Assembly: GCF_022662335.1 (NCBI RefSeq)
Contig: NZ_JAKNQJ010000003.1
Location: 326,726 to 390,725 of the forward strand
From: Sphingomonas sp. CROZ-RG-20F-R02-07
GTDB lineage: Bacteria > Pseudomonadota > Alphaproteobacteria > Sphingomonadales > Sphingomonadaceae
Direction: 5' to 3'
DNA: 64,000 nt
The notes under the pieces are model-generated. The model worked only from the letters and a program-made list of their open reading frames with translations. It was not told the DNA's origin and ran no database searches. A program made the translations under genes and the position numbers. Of the stretch, positions 17,508-25,662 are shown piece after piece (position 1 is the stretch's first letter; the number at the start of each line of letters is the position of its first letter).

Positions 17508-18851
17508 CTACTTGATTTCGAGGATCGTGGAGAAGGTATCGCGCGCGACCTGGATCACGCGGCTGGAGGCGGAATAGGCCTGCTGGAAGCGCATCAGGTC
17601 GACCGCTTCGGAATCGAGGCTGGTGCCGGTCGAGTTGGCAAGCGCGGTCGCCGCCCCGTCGCGGATCGCGGTCTGCGCATCCGAAATGGTCGCTTTCTGC
17701 GTGATCGCCGTTGCGGTGTTGGTGATGAGATCGGTCGTGTTCGATTCGAACCCGCCGGTCATGCGCGCGCCCTGGAGCGCATCAAGATTGCCCGCGTTGC
17801 GCACGCCCGCGCCGCGCGTGGCCGCCGCGATCCCGCGGCCGTCCGTCATCGCCACCGTGATGTCGGTGGCGTCGGCGCCGGTCGCGAAGATCGGCTGTCC
17901 GGCGGTGCCGTTGAGATCGTCGCCCTGCGCCTGGACTGTGTTGACCGAGGTCGTGAAGCCGCTCGCGATCGTGTTGAGCGCCGTGCGGGCGGCGGCGATC
18001 TTCTGCGCGCCGTCGACGATCCCCGCCATCGCGCCGCCCTCGGTGGCCAGCGGCGTGTTGGCGCCGGCATAGCTGACCGTGAAGCCGACCGAGCCATCGG
18101 CGGCACGCGCATAGCCGACCGCGCCCGATTGGGTGTTGGACACGAACGGCGTGCCGTTCGCCCCGCCCAGCTTCACCGTCACGCGGCCGAGCGAATCGGC
18201 CTTCGCATCGACGCTGGCAAGCGCGCTCATCTGGCCGAGCACGGAATCGCGCTGGTCGGCGAGCTGCGCCGCCGCCGAGGTGCCGGGCTGGGTGCGGCCG
18301 AGCCCGTCGTTGATCCGCACGAGCGAGGCGCCGAGCGACGTGAGCGTCTGCGCCGCTTCGCCACCGCTGGTGTCGAGGTCGGTCTGGATCTGGTCGAACG
18401 CATTCCCGGTCGCGGTGAACGCGGCAGCGGTCGAGGTCGCCGTGCCGAGCATGTTGGCGCGCAGCGAGGTGGAGGACGGATCCGCCGACAGGCTGCTGGC
18501 CGAGGAGTAGAAGGCAGTGATGCGCGACGTGAGATTGTTGCCCGTCAACGCGGACTGGATCTGCGTCAGCCAGGTGGAGGCGGTGGTGGTGCGCGCGAGA
18601 TCGGCGCTGGCCGAGCGCAAAGCTGCCGTCGCATAGGTGTCGGTCGATCGCGCGATGCTGCCGACCGCGACGCCGCTTCCGGCATCGGCCTTGATCGCCA
18701 CCGTGCCCGAGACGCCGGCGATCTCGGTCAGCGCGACCGAACGGCGCGAATAGCCGGTGACGCCCGAATTGGCGATGTTCTCGCCAACGGTCGACAGCGC
18801 GGTCTGATACGCGCGGACGCCCGAGGCGCCAATGGAGAGCAAGTCGCTCAT
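17508..18851 (-). CDS. flgK: flagellar hook-associated protein 1
   Basis: The 447-residue product is a typical, fairly short FlgK. The N-terminal flagella rod/basal-body motif region reads LLSIGASGVRAYQTALSTVG then NIANSGVTGYSRRSVALTEI, and the C-terminus has the paired motif DLMRFQQAYSASSRVIQVAR. It caps the hook distally and links it to FlgL and the filament. A 58-base AT-richer spacer separates it from flgJ upstream, which could carry a promoter, though I see no sigma-28 or sigma-54 match there. Confidence 0.94.
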   Translation of the reverse strand: MSDLLSIGASGVRAYQTALSTVGENIANSGVTGYSRRSVALTEIAGVSGTVAIKADAGSGVAVGSIARSTDTYATAALRSASADLARTTTASTWLTQIQSALTGNNLTSRITAFYSSASSLSADPSSTSLRANMLGTATSTAAAFTATGNAFDQIQTDLDTSGGEAAQTLTSLGASLVRINDGLGRTQPGTSAAAQLADQRDSVLGQMSALASVDAKADSLGRVTVKLGGANGTPFVSNTQSGAVGYARAADGSVGFTVSYAGANTPLATEGGAMAGIVDGAQKIAAARTALNTIASGFTTSVNTVQAQGDDLNGTAGQPIFATGADATDITVAMTDGRGIAAATRGAGVRNAGNLDALQGARMTGGFESNTTDLITNTATAITQKATISDAQTAIRDGAATALANSTGTSLDSEAVDLMRFQQAYSASSRVIQVARDTFSTILEIK

Positions 18852-18909
18852 GGGGAGCGGTCTGCCGCGCCCGGGTTAATATCTGATTGCGATTTCACGA
18901 AAAAGTCGA

Positions 18910-19218
18910 TCATTGGCCGGCGGACTTCTTCAGGAATTCGGTCATCGCCTTGCCGATCCCGATCGGGGCGTGTTCGGCCATGCTCTGCGCGAGGCGCGCA
19001 TCCTGCATCTCGGTGAAGGTGTCGATCGCCTTCGAATCGAACAGCGGATCGGCCAGCTTCGTCTGGCGCATCGCCTTCAGCATCATGCCGTCGAACACCG
19101 CCTCGAACTTCTGGCCCGCCGCCTTAAGATTGGCGGCCGACTTCAACCGGCTGGTGTCGGTGGCGATGCCGGTCGTCGGCGCGGCCGCCGCCGCCGGAGG
19201 CGTGACGATGTCGGTCAC
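18910..19218 (-). CDS. flgJ: FlgJ rod-binding domain protein (no muramidase domain)
   Basis: The protein has only 102 residues and corresponds to the N-terminal rod-binding half of enteric FlgJ (KFEAVFDGMMLKAMRQTKLA and the IGIGKAMTEFL end). The C-terminal glucosaminidase domain is missing, as in many alphaproteobacteria. A separate transglycosylase gene at 28111-28968 probably supplies the wall-cutting activity. The start overlaps the flgI stop by four bases (ATGA), showing coupled translation. Confidence 0.9.
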   Translation of the reverse strand: MTDIVTPPAAAAAPTTGIATDTSRLKSAANLKAAGQKFEAVFDGMMLKAMRQTKLADPLFDSKAIDTFTEMQDARLAQSMAEHAPIGIGKAMTEFLKKSAGQ

Positions 19219-20318
19219 AGGACGATCAGTTCCGCCTTCAGGGCGCCGGCTTCCTTCAGCGCCTCGAGGATCGCCACCAGATCGGCGGGCGATGCGCCGA
19301 TCGCGTTCACCGCCTTGACGATGTCGGCCAGGCGCGGCCCCGGTGAGAGGAGGAACATCGGCTTCTTCTCTTCATCCACCGCGACGCCCGATTTGGTGAC
19401 GACCGCGGTCTGTCCGTTGCTCAGCGGCCCCGGCTGGCTGACGCGCTGCGTCTCGTCGATGCGGACGGTCAGCTTGCCGTGCGTGACCGCCGCCGGGCCG
19501 ACGCGGACCGCCGAATTGATGACGACGGTGCCGGTGCGTGCGTTGACGATCACCTTGGCGGGCGGTTCGGCCGACACCACGTCGAGATTCTCGATCTCCG
19601 ACATCAAAGTGGCGCGCACATCGGCGCCCTGCGGCGCGCGCACCGACACCGACACCGCGTCCACCGCTTCGGCGCTGCCGAAGCCGAGTTTCTTGTTGAT
19701 CGCGCCCGCGACGTTCTGCGCGGTCGTGAAATCGGCACGCGCGAGGTTGAACACCAGCGTCGGCGTGGTGCCGAAGCCGGTCGCCACCGCGCGCTCCACG
19801 GTCGCCCCCTCGGGGATGCGGCCGGTCGAGGGAATGTTGATGACGATCTTGGAGCCGTCCGCGCCCTCGGCGCCGAGGCCGCCGACCGCGAGATTGCCCT
19901 GCGCCATCGCATAGATCTGGTTGTCGGCACCCATCAGCGGGGTAAGGATCAGGCTGCCGCCGCGCAGCGACTTGGCCTTGCCCATCGACGCGACGGTGAT
20001 GTCGAGCCGCTGGCCGGGCTTGGCGAAGGGCGGCAGTTCGGCCGTCACGATCACCACCGCGGCGTTCTTCATCCCCGGATTGACGCCCGCGGGAAGCTGA
20101 AGCCCGAACCGCGAGGCCACGGCCTTCAGCGATTGCACGGTATATTCGAGATTGTCGTCGCCGGTGCCGGGAAGCCCGACGACGATGCCATAGCCCGTCA
20201 ACTGGTTGGCGCGGATGCCCTGGAAACCGCCCAGATCCTTGATCCGGTCGGCATGGGCGGGCGCCACCGCGACCAGGAGCGAGGCGAGCGCGAGGACGAA
20301 GCTGCGAAGAACCATCAT
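19215..20318 (-). CDS. flgI: flagellar P-ring protein
   Basis: The 367-residue protein has a signal peptide (MMVLRSFVLALASLLVAVAP, cleaved near AHA) and is exported by Sec to the periplasm, where it forms the P-ring around the rod in peptidoglycan. DRIKDLGGFQGIRANQLTGY is the family-typical mature start. GIVVGLPGTGDDN and the terminal GASPADLVAILEALKEAGAL complete the picture. Its assembly requires FlgA, encoded at 26837. The ATG at 20318 starts the signal peptide directly. It lies in the flgH-flgI-flgJ series. Confidence 0.96.
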   Translation of the reverse strand: MMVLRSFVLALASLLVAVAPAHADRIKDLGGFQGIRANQLTGYGIVVGLPGTGDDNLEYTVQSLKAVASRFGLQLPAGVNPGMKNAAVVIVTAELPPFAKPGQRLDITVASMGKAKSLRGGSLILTPLMGADNQIYAMAQGNLAVGGLGAEGADGSKIVINIPSTGRIPEGATVERAVATGFGTTPTLVFNLARADFTTAQNVAGAINKKLGFGSAEAVDAVSVSVRAPQGADVRATLMSEIENLDVVSAEPPAKVIVNARTGTVVINSAVRVGPAAVTHGKLTVRIDETQRVSQPGPLSNGQTAVVTKSGVAVDEEKKPMFLLSPGPRLADIVKAVNAIGASPADLVAILEALKEAGALKAELIVL

Positions 20319-20367
20319 GCCGCCGATCCTGCCGCCCAAAAGGTTACCATCCCGCTAACCACGGCGA

Positions 20368-21099
20368 TCAGAACGGGCTGACGACCGAGAAGAACCGCCC
20401 GAGCCAGCCCTGGCGGCTCGCACGGGCGACGTCGCCCTTGCCGGTGTAGGCGATCTGCGCATCGGCCACGCGGGTGGAGAGAATGCGGTTGTCCGCATCG
20501 ATGTCTGCGGTGCGCACGAGGCCCTTGATCTGGACGAACTCGTCGCCGCGGTTGAGCGTCACGCGCTTCTGCCCCTGGACGAGCATCGTGCCGTTGGGCA
20601 GCACCTGCGCCACCGTCACGCTCACCTCGCCCGACAGCGAGTTGGACTGGTCCGCCGCGCCCGTGCCGTTGAAGGTGCGGCCGGTGCCCGCGCTGGTGCT
20701 CTGGTTCTTCAGGAACGACAGCACCCCGGTGGTCGGCGCGGTGATGCTCAGGTCGCCCTTGGAATCGAGCTTGGAACCCGCCGATTTGGTCGCCGCGGTC
20801 TTCTCGACCAGCACGATCGTCAGCGGATCGCCGACGCGGCGCGCGCGCGATCCCTCGTACAGCGCGGCATAGCCGCCTTCGGCCTGGAAGATCGAGCCGT
20901 TGGCCGCCGCCGGCGGCACCGCGACGGGCGCGGCGCGGATGGCGGTGAAATCCTCCGGGGTCTTCTTCTTGCCGAGAAGGCCGGCGTCCGCCGCCTGCGG
21001 GCTGAGCCCGGCGACGAGCAGCGCCGCGGTGGCGGCGCCGAGCGCGATCTCGATCCAGTGATGGCCGATGCGGAACGGATTGGGTGCCCTGGATGCCAT
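20368..21099 (-). CDS. flgH: flagellar L-ring protein (no lipobox cysteine)
   Basis: The 243-residue protein forms the L-ring in the outer membrane. Family motifs include EGSRARRVGDPLTIVLVEKT in the middle and VQGQKRVTLNRGDEFVQIKG later. An N-terminal hydrophobic segment (ALGAATAALLVAGLSPQAAD) looks like a signal sequence, but no Cys follows, whereas FlgH of enterics is a lipoprotein. The ATG at 21099 lies one base after the flgG stop; an ATG at 21120 would add seven residues. Confidence 0.93.
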   Translation of the reverse strand: MASRAPNPFRIGHHWIEIALGAATAALLVAGLSPQAADAGLLGKKKTPEDFTAIRAAPVAVPPAAANGSIFQAEGGYAALYEGSRARRVGDPLTIVLVEKTAATKSAGSKLDSKGDLSITAPTTGVLSFLKNQSTSAGTGRTFNGTGAADQSNSLSGEVSVTVAQVLPNGTMLVQGQKRVTLNRGDEFVQIKGLVRTADIDADNRILSTRVADAQIAYTGKGDVARASRQGWLGRFFSVVSPF

Positions 21100-21100
21100 G

Positions 21101-21889
21101 TCAGATGTTCTGGTTGACATATTTGAGCATGTCGTCGGTGGCGGAGATCATCTTGGAATTCACCTCATACGCGCGCTGGCATTCGATCATGTCGACCAGC
21201 TCCTCGACGGTGTTGACGTTGGATGCCTCGAGCATCCCCTGCTTGATCGAACCGCGCCCCTCGGTGCCGGCCACGCCGACGTTGGCCGCGCCCGAGGCCG
21301 CGGTCTCGACCAGGTAATTGTCGCCCTTGGACTGGAGCCCGGCGCCGTTGGGAAAGCTCGCCACCGCGATCTGGCCGAGCGTGGCGGGTTCGGTCTGGCC
21401 GGCGATCGTCGCCGAGACGGTGCCGTCGTTGCCGATCGTCAGGCCGGTCGCGCCCTGCGGCACGGTGATGCCGGGCTGCACCTGATAGCCTTCGCTCGTC
21501 ACCAGCAGCCCTTCGGCCGAGCGCGAGAAATTGCCGGCGCGGGTGTAGCCCAGCGTGCCGCCGGGCATCTGCACCTGGAAATAGCCGTCGCCGTCCAGCG
21601 CCAGGTCCATGCTGTTGCCCGTCGTCTGCATCGACCCCTGCGTATCGATCCGCGCAGTCCCCTGCACGCGCACGCCGGTGCCGAGGTTCAGGCCGGTCGC
21701 ATATTTGCTCTCCGCCGTGCTGGGCGCGCCCGCCGCGGTGACGGTCTGGTACGCGAGCGTCTCGAACGCGGCGCGGTCCTTCTTGAACCCCGTCGTGTTC
21801 ACGTTGGCGAGGTTGTTCGAGATGACTCGCATGCGCATGTCCTGGGCGTCGAGCCCGGTGCGCGCGATATGCATGGCGGCGGATGACAT
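21101..21889 (-). CDS. flgG: flagellar distal rod protein
   Basis: The 262-residue protein matches the near-invariant length of FlgG. It starts with the rod motif LDAQDMRMRVISNNLANVNT and TGFKKDRAAFETL, and ends with the paired motif NVNTVEELVDMIECQRAYEV. It builds the distal rod that passes through the P- and L-rings. It sits between flgF and flgH in the standard order and is exported by the flagellar type III system. Confidence 0.97.
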   Translation of the reverse strand: MSSAAMHIARTGLDAQDMRMRVISNNLANVNTTGFKKDRAAFETLAYQTVTAAGAPSTAESKYATGLNLGTGVRVQGTARIDTQGSMQTTGNSMDLALDGDGYFQVQMPGGTLGYTRAGNFSRSAEGLLVTSEGYQVQPGITVPQGATGLTIGNDGTVSATIAGQTEPATLGQIAVASFPNGAGLQSKGDNYLVETAASGAANVGVAGTEGRGSIKQGMLEASNVNTVEELVDMIECQRAYEVNSKMISATDDMLKYVNQNI

Positions 21890-21901
21890 CGCTTGTTTCC
21901 C

Positions 21902-22654
21902 TTAGCTCGGCAGGCGCATCACGGATGCGCCGCTTTCGTCCATGTCCTTGGCGGACTTCATCAGATTGGCCTGCACTTCGTAGGATCGCTGGTTCTCGAT
22001 CATGTCGACCAGCGCCTGCGTCATGTTGACGTTCGATCCCTCGATCGCGCCGCCCTGCACCTTGGCCTCGGCATCGTCGGGCAGCACGCCCCCGCCGCGC
22101 ACGCGCAGCAGGTTGTCGAGGCCCTTCACCGTGTCCGACCCCTTGGTGTTGGCAAGCTTCAGCTTGTCGAGCACCTGTGGGTTCTTGGGATCGCCACCCT
22201 GCGGCACGATCGAGATCGTGCCGTCGCCGGCGATGGTGAGCGAATCATAGGGCGGCACGGTGATCGGGCCCGACGATCCGATCACCGGATGGCCGTCGCC
22301 CGTCTGCAGCACGCCCGACGGCGCGATCTCCAGATCGCCGCGCCGGGTATAGGCTTCGCTGCCGTCGGCGGCCTGCACCGCCAGCCAGTCGGTGTTGCCG
22401 GTGATCGCCACGTCGAGCGATCGGCCGGTCATCTGGATCGCCCCCGGCGTGCGGTCGGCGTCGGTCACCTCTTCGCTGGCCGGCGCGCGCGCCTCCAGCT
22501 GGGTGCCGCCGCCTTTGAGCTGGATCTGGTCGAACACCACGCGATCGGCGCGAAAGCCGGTCGTCGAGGCGTTCGCCATGTTGTTGGCGATCGCCGCCTG
22601 CGCCGCCATGTGCGCGCGCAGGCCCGTCGCCGCGGTGTAGACCAGCTTGTCCAT
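21902..22654 (-). CDS. flgF: flagellar proximal rod protein
   Basis: The 250-residue rod protein has the N-terminal motif QAAIANNMANASTTGFRADR and the C-terminal motif NMTQALVDMIENQRSYEVQA. A central LDVAITGNTDWLAVQAADG segment separates FlgF from the longer hook protein. It forms part of the proximal rod with FlgB and FlgC. Twelve bases separate it from flgG and 26 from flgE. Confidence 0.93.
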   Translation of the reverse strand: MDKLVYTAATGLRAHMAAQAAIANNMANASTTGFRADRVVFDQIQLKGGGTQLEARAPASEEVTDADRTPGAIQMTGRSLDVAITGNTDWLAVQAADGSEAYTRRGDLEIAPSGVLQTGDGHPVIGSSGPITVPPYDSLTIAGDGTISIVPQGGDPKNPQVLDKLKLANTKGSDTVKGLDNLLRVRGGGVLPDDAEAKVQGGAIEGSNVNMTQALVDMIENQRSYEVQANLMKSAKDMDESGASVMRLPS

Positions 22655-22680
22655 TTATGCCTGCCCCTGCCCCCGATCGA

Positions 22681-23943
22681 TCAGTTGCGGATGTTGAAGA
22701 TCGTCTGCGAGATCTGGTTCTGCGTATCGAGCGCCTTGGCGTTCGCCTGGAAGTTGCGCTGCGCCGAGATCAGGTCGACCAGTTCCTCGGTGATATCGAC
22801 GTTCGATCCCTCGAGCGTGCCCGACATCAGGCTGCCGAAGCCCTTTTCGTTGGCGGCGCCGAGCTGCGGCGTGCCCGACAGGCCCGTGCCGGTCCAATAG
22901 CTGGTGCCGACCTGGCGAAGCCCGGCGGGGTCGGTGAAGTTGGCGAGCGCCACCTTGCCCAGCGCCTTGCTGTCGCCGTTCGAGAAGCTGGCCGTGACGA
23001 TGCCCGATTTGTCCACGGTCACGCCCTGGAGCTGACCGACGGACGTTCCGTCCTGGCTGCGCGCGGTGACCGAAAAGGCGCTGCCGATCGCGGTCGAGCC
23101 CGCAAGGTTGAGCGCGATCGTCTGGGATTTCGTGCCGCCGGTCGGAACGAACGAATCATAGCTCGCCGGCGCCGTCGGCGCGGTCAGCTTGCCGGTCGAA
23201 TCGAACGTCATCTGGACGGGATTGGTGCTGCCGCCCTGCGTGAGCTGCTGGTTGCCGACATAGCTGTAGACCGACCAGGTGCTCGATCCGTCGGTCGCGG
23301 TGCTCGCGTCGCGGACATAATAGCTGCTCATCGTCATCGCGTTGCCGCCCGCGTCATAGACGGTCGTCGCGGTCGAATTGTTGTAGGTCGACGCCTTGGT
23401 GCGATCGAACGCCGTCGAGGGGGCCGCGGCGCTAGACGACAGGTTGACGTTCAACGCGACGCTGCCGGTCGCCTGCGCGCTGCCGCTGGTTTCGGGGAGC
23501 ATGAGGTTGGTCAGACCGTCCACACCCGCCGCCGTCACATTGCCCGCGGAATCGACCGGATACACCTGGAGATAGCTGCCCTGCGCATCGACGACATTGT
23601 CGTCGGTATCGACGCGGAAGCTGCCGTTGCGGGTATAGGCCGTCGTCGGCGTGGTGCCGTTCGTCTTCACCGCGAAGAACCCGTCGCCCGAGACGGTCAG
23701 GTCGAGCGAGGACGAAGTCGTCGTCAGATTGCCTTCGCTGAACTGCTGCCGGTTTTCCTTCACCACCGCGCCCGAGCCGACCTGCTTGGTCGGATCCGAG
23801 GCCAGGCTCGATGCGATGACGTCGGCGAATTCGGTGCGGCTCTTCTTGAAACCCGTGGTCGCGACGTTCGCGATGTTGTGCGAGATCGTGGACATTTCGG
23901 TCTGCGAGGCCTGGAGGCCGGAAAGCGATGTGTAGAAAGTCAT
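22681..23943 (-). CDS. flgE: flagellar hook protein
   Basis: The 420-residue product is the hook subunit. The N-terminal SGLQASQTEMSTISHNIANV and TTGFKKSRTEFADV, the FlgE D2 region rich in Ser/Thr/Ala, and the C-terminal NVDITEELVDLISAQRNFQA identify it. Length is close to the enteric hook protein. It lies between flgD (hook cap) and flgF. A short purine-rich sequence before 23943 serves as ribosome binding site. Confidence 0.96.
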   Translation of the reverse strand: MTFYTSLSGLQASQTEMSTISHNIANVATTGFKKSRTEFADVIASSLASDPTKQVGSGAVVKENRQQFSEGNLTTTSSSLDLTVSGDGFFAVKTNGTTPTTAYTRNGSFRVDTDDNVVDAQGSYLQVYPVDSAGNVTAAGVDGLTNLMLPETSGSAQATGSVALNVNLSSSAAAPSTAFDRTKASTYNNSTATTVYDAGGNAMTMSSYYVRDASTATDGSSTWSVYSYVGNQQLTQGGSTNPVQMTFDSTGKLTAPTAPASYDSFVPTGGTKSQTIALNLAGSTAIGSAFSVTARSQDGTSVGQLQGVTVDKSGIVTASFSNGDSKALGKVALANFTDPAGLRQVGTSYWTGTGLSGTPQLGAANEKGFGSLMSGTLEGSNVDITEELVDLISAQRNFQANAKALDTQNQISQTIFNIRN

Positions 23944-23965
23944 GCGCGTTGCTCCTGGAAAATGT

Positions 23966-24661
23966 TCAGCCGACCGAACGGATGGCGGAAAGCTTGACCG
24001 TGCCGATGCCGGTGGCGGTCAGCGTGGGATCGCCGCTGGACGGCAGCGAGACGGATTCGACGGGCGCCCAGACGAGCGAACGGCTGGTGACCGTGGTGCC
24101 GTTGTCGTCCGCGGCGACCGTGACCTTGAACGGCCCGGTGCCGGCGCTGGCGCCCGCATCGGTGGTGCCGTCCCAATCATAGGTGGCGGTGCCCGCCGAC
24201 TGCGCGCCGAGCGACACCGTCTTCAGCACGTTGCCCTTGGCATCGGCGATCGTGACGTCGACATTGGTGGCCGCACCGTCGAGCTCGACCGCGCCGGCGA
24301 TGCCGCCTGCGGTGCGGCCATACGCCGTCGACCCTTCCGTCAGCACCGTCTTGCCGACATAGTTCATCGCATCCGTCGCCGAAGTGGCGCCGAGCTTGGT
24401 CGCGATGCCGGTCAGCGTCGTGTTCATCTGGCTGATGCCCGTCACGCTCGACATCTGCGCCATCTGCGCGATCATCTGCGTGTTATCGACCGGGTTGAAC
24501 GGATCCTGGTTCTTGAGCTGCGCGGTCATCAGCGTCAGGAAATCGCTTTGATCGAGCGTCTGGCTGGTCTTGTTCGCCGCCGCGCCGGCCGTGGCGGCGG
24601 CCGATGCGGTGGTGGCGATGCCGAGGCTGGAAAGCGTGGATGCCATCGTGGTGGAGGTCAT
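23966..24661 (-). CDS. flgD: flagellar hook-capping protein
   Basis: The 231-residue protein is the scaffold that caps the growing hook. The N-terminal signature is QSDFLTLMTAQLKNQDPFNP followed by DNTQMIAQMAQMS. The C-terminal FlgD Ig-like and Tudor-like parts include ATYDWDGTTDAG. It follows flgC with two spacer bases and precedes flgE. It is exported by the type III apparatus and is replaced by FlgK after hook completion. Confidence 0.95.
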   Translation of the reverse strand: MTSTTMASTLSSLGIATTASAAATAGAAANKTSQTLDQSDFLTLMTAQLKNQDPFNPVDNTQMIAQMAQMSSVTGISQMNTTLTGIATKLGATSATDAMNYVGKTVLTEGSTAYGRTAGGIAGAVELDGAATNVDVTIADAKGNVLKTVSLGAQSAGTATYDWDGTTDAGASAGTGPFKVTVAADDNGTTVTSRSLVWAPVESVSLPSSGDPTLTATGIGTVKLSAIRSVG

Positions 24662-24663
24662 GG

Positions 24664-25077
24664 TCAGCGGCCCATCTTGAGGGTGTCGAGGATCAGCGAC
24701 TTCGCCGTGTTCATCACCTCGACGTTGTTCTGATAGCTGCGCGCGGTTTCCATCATGTCGACCAGCTCGCGGGTCTGGTCTACCGCGGCTTCGAAGACGT
24801 TGCCGTCCTTGTCGGCCACGGGATTGGCGGGATCGTAGCGCTTGGTCGGGGCTTCGCCCGCGCTCACCACCTTCTCGACGTCGACCGTCGAGAGGCCGGA
24901 GGCGGAATCGTAGCTGGTGCGGAATACCGGCTTCATCGTCTTGTACGCGGTCTCGGCCGAGCCGGCGATGCCGCCGGCATTGGCGAGGTTCGACGCGGTG
25001 GTGTTCATCCGCAGCAGCTGCGCGGACATCGCGCGACCCGCCACCTGGAAGATCGTCATCGGGGATGCGTCGGCCAT
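24664..25077 (-). CDS. flgC: flagellar proximal rod protein
   Basis: The 137-residue protein has the FlgC length. The N-terminal rod motif reads AMSAQLLRMNTTASNLANAG, and the C-terminal VDQTRELVDMMETARSYQNN then VEVMNTAKSLILDTLKMGR is the classical FlgC end. An alternative start at the second Met, six codons later, is possible. It follows flgB with one base between the stop and this start. Confidence 0.95.
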   Translation of the reverse strand: MADASPMTIFQVAGRAMSAQLLRMNTTASNLANAGGIAGSAETAYKTMKPVFRTSYDSASGLSTVDVEKVVSAGEAPTKRYDPANPVADKDGNVFEAAVDQTRELVDMMETARSYQNNVEVMNTAKSLILDTLKMGR

Positions 25078-25078
25078 C

Positions 25079-25435
25079 CTATTCTCCCTTCAGCGCGCGG
25101 GTGATCTGGCCGATCCGCCCGTTCAGGAACGACAGCGTCGTCTGATATTGCACCGCGTTTTCGGCGAAGGCGGTCTGCTCCTGGTTCAGGTCGACCGTGT
25201 TCGCGTCCATCGAGGTCTGATTCGGCACGCGGTATTTCACCGCCGCCTGGAACGCGTCGGTGCTCGCGGCATCGCCCGATTGTTCGACGGCGAACAGCGT
25301 CGAGCGGAAGTCGACGTCCTGCGCCTTGAAGCCGGGCGTGGAGGCGTTCGCGATGTTCGACGCGAGCAGCCCCATGCGACGCGATCGCACCTCGAGCGCT
25401 GCGCCATGAACTCCGAAAAGCGTTTCCGCTGCCAC
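25079..25435 (-). CDS. flgB: flagellar proximal rod protein
   Basis: The 118-residue protein has FlgB features: LFGVHGAALEVRSRRMGLLA, SNIANASTPGFKAQDVDF, and a C-terminal TAFAENAVQYQTTLSFLNGR. The GTG at 25435 is chosen as start because it follows CAGGAG by nine bases and lies about 30 bases after the start site predicted from the sigma-54 promoter at 25476-25491; a longer reading would run into that promoter. It is the first gene of the long minus-strand unit flgBCDEFGHIJKL. Confidence 0.93.
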   Translation of the reverse strand: MAAETLFGVHGAALEVRSRRMGLLASNIANASTPGFKAQDVDFRSTLFAVEQSGDAASTDAFQAAVKYRVPNQTSMDANTVDLNQEQTAFAENAVQYQTTLSFLNGRIGQITRALKGE

Positions 25436-25475
25436 CGAACCGAACTCCTGCACGGGATGTGCTCGGCGTCCTCCA

Positions 25476-25491
25476 AGCAATGGCCGTGCCA
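25476..25491 (-). promoter_or_regulatory. sigma-54 promoter for flgB
   Basis: On the minus strand the sequence reads TGGCACGGCCATTGCT, a full match to the RpoN consensus TGGCACG-N4-TTGCW with exact GG-N10-GC spacing. Transcription would begin near 25465, 30 bases before the flgB GTG. It would drive the rod-hook operon and requires an enhancer-binding activator such as the one encoded at 36716. Confidence 0.9.
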
Positions 25492-25544
25492 ATTCGATCG
25501 ACGCCTTTGCACGGCGCGTCCCGGCAGCGGCAGCGGCGTGGGGG

Positions 25545-25582
25545 CGGCAAGGATTTGCCGGATCGGCGGCAAGGCTTGCCGC
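25545..25582. promoter_or_regulatory. tandem palindromes, likely activator (FlbD/FleQ-like) enhancer sites
   Basis: There are two palindromes: CGGCAA-ggat-TTGCCG (25545-25560) and GCGGCAAG-g-CTTGCCGC (25566-25582). Their centres are about 21.5 bp apart, two helical turns. They lie midway between two divergent sigma-54 promoters, 54 bp from each. The same half-site recurs upstream of the activator gene at 36545-36582, and resembles the GC-rich ftr elements bound by FlbD in Caulobacter. Binding by the encoded activator is inferred. Confidence 0.7.
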
Positions 25583-25635
25583 ACCGGCGATGGCGGCGGC
25601 ATCGGCCGCGGGGAGGGACGCGACCCCGGCGCGAT

Positions 25636-25651
25636 TGGCCCATGACTTGCA
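25636..25651 (+). promoter_or_regulatory. sigma-54 promoter for the second stator-like operon
   Basis: TGGCCCATGACTTGCA has the GG-N10-GC spacing and the TTGCA -12 element, with two departures from the -24 consensus. The predicted start is near 25662, practically at the ATG at 25663. It is divergent from the flgB promoter and shares the palindromes at 25545-25582. Confidence 0.7.
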
Positions 25652-25662
25652 GAACGCCTGTC

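Noticed and set aside
25642..25662. Upstream ATG for the second MotA-like gene
   Set aside because: It lies within the -24/-12 promoter elements and so would not be on the transcript.
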